The position numbers and the translations under genes were made by a program. Positions 6,740-7,861 of a DNA stretch of 7,861 bases are shown here, piece by piece. The DNA lies in assembly GCA_035646975.1 (NCBI GenBank), contig DASROJ010000093.1, positions 1 through 7,861 of the forward strand. Direction: 5' to 3'. The notes under the pieces were generated by a model, which made no database searches, was not told the DNA's origin, and saw only the letters and a list, made by a program, of their open reading frames with translations. This DNA comes from DASROJ01 sp035646975. GTDB taxonomy: Bacteria > Acidobacteriota > Polarisedimenticolia > JACPZX01 > DASXTC01. How positions within the stretch are numbered: position 1 is the stretch's first letter; each line of letters begins with the position of its first letter.

Positions 6740-7531
6740 CTAGGCAATCCCCTGTTGGCGATAGTGGTGCATGAACACGGGAATCTTCGCAGTCACCGGT
6801 GGGCTGCCGGAGGAGAAGTCCATCGTCAGCGGCTTGGTGTCAAACATGATCCAGGGATTCGCGGACCATTCCAGCACCTGTGTCGGTGTCCATTCCGCAT
6901 CGAGCAACGCGAAAAAGTGCGTGGTCTGATTGTCGCCCAGCGTGCTCGATCCATTGTTCAGCATGAAGGCATCGGTGCCGTTCGTTCGTGTGACCGCGCT
7001 CGCCGAACTGGCCTGGAGGACGCCGTTCTCCCAAATGCTCATCCCATTCCGGCCCGCGACGAACGCCCACGCATTCGTCCCGGCCGTCGTGGTCGGCGTC
7101 ACAGAGAGCGTATTGCCGCTCGCCCCGAATCGGAAGTACACCTTGCCGTCACCCCAAGGAATCGAGCCGTTGATGAGTGTTCCGCTGGTCGCTGTCTGTG
7201 ATCCCCACGCGACACTATTGCGGGCCGTCGCATCGTCCTTGTGGAGCACGATAAGAACCGTCGCGCGCTGCGTCGGAATAATCGTGTCTTCTGGAGATGG
7301 CACCAACTGGATATTGCTATTGCTCGCGTTCGTAAACGAGATCCCCAATGCGGCCCCATTCACGGGGGCGCCGGTGTTGTACTTGTGCCCGCTCACCCGC
7401 GGGTAGATCGAATAGCCCGCGCCCTGCCGCATGAAACAGCACAGCACGAGTCCCTGCGTAGACCAGTGCATTTTCCGTAGTCGCGCTGGAGCCGATTGCC
7501 CGCCGGGCCGAGAGAACACCGCAATCGCCAT
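6740..7531 (-). CDS. LamG/concanavalin A-like lectin-fold phage protein
   Basis: A complete 263-aa protein with ATG at 7531 and TAG at 6742-6740. Residues 21-30 (MHWSTQGLVL) resemble the opening of LamG-like phage proteins. Residues 85-230 fit the concanavalin A-like sandwich: a strand at 90-97 (ATVLIVLH), a strand at 153-172 with the turn ENGVLQ, a strand at 204-211 (THFFALLD), then the typical end WTPTQVLEWSANPWIMF at 214-230, matching the 'leaf-edge' motif with a conserved NPW of the family. The tail at 248-263 ends in HHYRQQGIA and looks like a short flexible extension. No enzymatic residues could be recognised, so binding of a sugar or cell surface is likelier than hydrolysis. Hand-counted rows average about 60% GC against about 72% in sampled rows of other genes, suggesting separate acquisition. 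Its stop codon directly abuts the next ATG (TAGATG). Fold call is fairly confident; a receptor-binding role is inference. Confidence 0.85.
   Translation of the reverse strand: MAIAVFSRPGGQSAPARLRKMHWSTQGLVLCCFMRQGAGYSIYPRVSGHKYNTGAPVNGAALGISFTNASNSNIQLVPSPEDTIIPTQRATVLIVLHKDDATARNSVAWGSQTATSGTLINGSIPWGDGKVYFRFGASGNTLSVTPTTTAGTNAWAFVAGRNGMSIWENGVLQASSASAVTRTNGTDAFMLNNGSSTLGDNQTTHFFALLDAEWTPTQVLEWSANPWIMFDTKPLTMDFSSGSPPVTAKIPVFMHHYRQQGIA
6748..6753 (-). promoter_or_regulatory. Ribosome binding site for the 196-aa structural gene
   Basis: AGGGGA on the minus strand, 8 bases before the ATG at 6739 and inside the last codons of the LamG gene. It supports this ATG as the start and independent ribosome entry in addition to coupling through TAGATG. 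Confidence 0.6.
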
Positions 7532-7533
7532 CG

Positions 7534-7861
7534 TCAGGCCACCGTCGCGTAGACGGGCCGATACTTGACCACGTTGCCGCTGCTCGCCAGGGCGGCCCCG
7601 GAATGATTGATGATGACGACGCCCCAGAATGGAGGCAGCACCCCGCCGAAGGCCTGGGCGACGCTCATCGGAGAGGACTCCACGACCTCGTCGGCCGTGT
7701 TGTAGGGCATGGTCCCCAGCAGCCGAAGATTCTGTCCGGTCGTGGTCACGTCGGTCAGCGTGATGGTGCCTTCCGATCCCGACACCGGATTGCTCAAGGT
7801 GCCAGACTCAATGCCGCCGTAGGCGAAGACATACGCGAGCTTTGAGTTCGCCGGCGCCGTA
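7534..7861 (-). CDS. Small phage virion-type protein, C-terminal part (5' end beyond the window)
   Basis: The last 108 codons of a gene that enters from the right edge; the frame stays open from the TGA at 7536-7534 to the edge. A TTG at 7797 could be read as a start, but codons for residues such as KLAYVFAYGGIESGT lie in frame before it and it has no clear ribosome site, so the true start is probably outside. The C-terminal half carries the pattern SVAQAFGGVLPPFWGVVIIN followed by SGAALASSGN and a short final strand. From memory this pattern ends a family of roughly 150-residue beta-rich proteins found among phage structural genes, often hypothetical and possibly head decoration or fibre-like. 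Exact function is unknown. It is followed after 2 bases by the LamG-like gene, with which it is probably co-transcribed. GC in hand-counted rows is about 58-70%. Existence is near certain; the virion role is inferred from family and context. Confidence 0.85.
   Translation of the reverse strand, partial: TAPANSKLAYVFAYGGIESGTLSNPVSGSEGTITLTDVTTTGQNLRLLGTMPYNTADEVVESSPMSVAQAFGGVLPPFWGVVIINHSGAALASSGNVVKYRPVYATVA

Noticed and set aside
5835..7201. Plus-strand open frames covering 5835-6545 and 6485-7201
   Set aside because: They oppose well-supported minus-strand genes that have family signatures and coupled starts; their translations show no domain.
6730..7531. The same ten bases ATGGCGATTG at the starts at 6739 and 7531
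   Set aside because: Both genes encode Met-Ala-Ile followed by unlike residues; similarity stops after ten bases, so there is no sign of duplication.
7795..7797. TTG as start of the right-edge gene
   Set aside because: The frame continues open for 21 more codons to the edge with plausible beta-type sequence, and the family is longer than 87 residues.
1..7861. Search for tRNA genes, CRISPR arrays, insertion sequences, intrinsic terminators, promoters and defence genes
   Set aside because: No intergenic stretch longer than two bases exists, no hairpin followed by a T-run was seen, there are no regular direct repeats with spacers, and no protein resembles a transposase, integrase or defence enzyme.

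Overview
The window is a densely packed block of tailed-phage (Caudoviricetes) virion genes, either from an uncultivated phage or from a prophage. All real genes lie on the minus strand and are transcribed from right to left. The evidence is a set of phage-type protein families (LamG-like lectin fold, modular tail-fibre segments, head-tail adaptor-like proteins, a large beta-rich tail/nozzle-type protein), the absence of any intergenic space, and codon use typical of a GC-rich genome. Hand-counted 60-base rows are about 67-78% GC in the fibre and left-end genes and about 60% in the LamG gene. The sequence does not identify the host. No integrase, tRNA, attachment site, CRISPR array, promoter or terminator was seen.

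Layout in transcription order, from the right edge to the left: (1) the 3' end of a small virion-type protein (7534-7861, continuing off the right edge); (2) a 263-aa LamG/concanavalin-like protein (6740-7531); (3) a 196-aa conserved phage structural protein (6149-6739); (4) a 99-aa protein with three perfectly spaced 17-residue repeats and a proline-rich tail (5853-6152); (5) a 550-aa modular fibre-like protein with a hydrophobic N-terminus (4201-5853); (6) and (7) two consecutive proteins of head-tail adaptor type, 239 and 214 aa (3482-4201 and 2838-3482), which look like diverged relatives of each other; (8) a very large protein, 946 codons with no stop before the left edge (1-2838), resembling the beta-sandwich/propeller tail-tube or nozzle proteins of short-tailed phages.

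Every junction is translationally coupled. Going downstream they are a 2-base gap, a 0-base gap (TAGATG), a 4-base overlap (ATGA), then four 1-base overlaps (TGATG, TGATG, TAATG, TAATG). The whole block is therefore probably one polycistronic late operon. My inference is that genes 2-5 form a receptor-binding/decoration cassette and genes 6-8 form the neck and tail tube, with the adaptor-then-nozzle order recalling gp11-gp12 of T7-like phages.

No defence system or novel enzymatic system is visible. The points most worth checking are the 17-residue repeat protein, the adaptor-like pair, the placement of the receptor-binding genes upstream of the neck genes, and the lower GC of the LamG gene.
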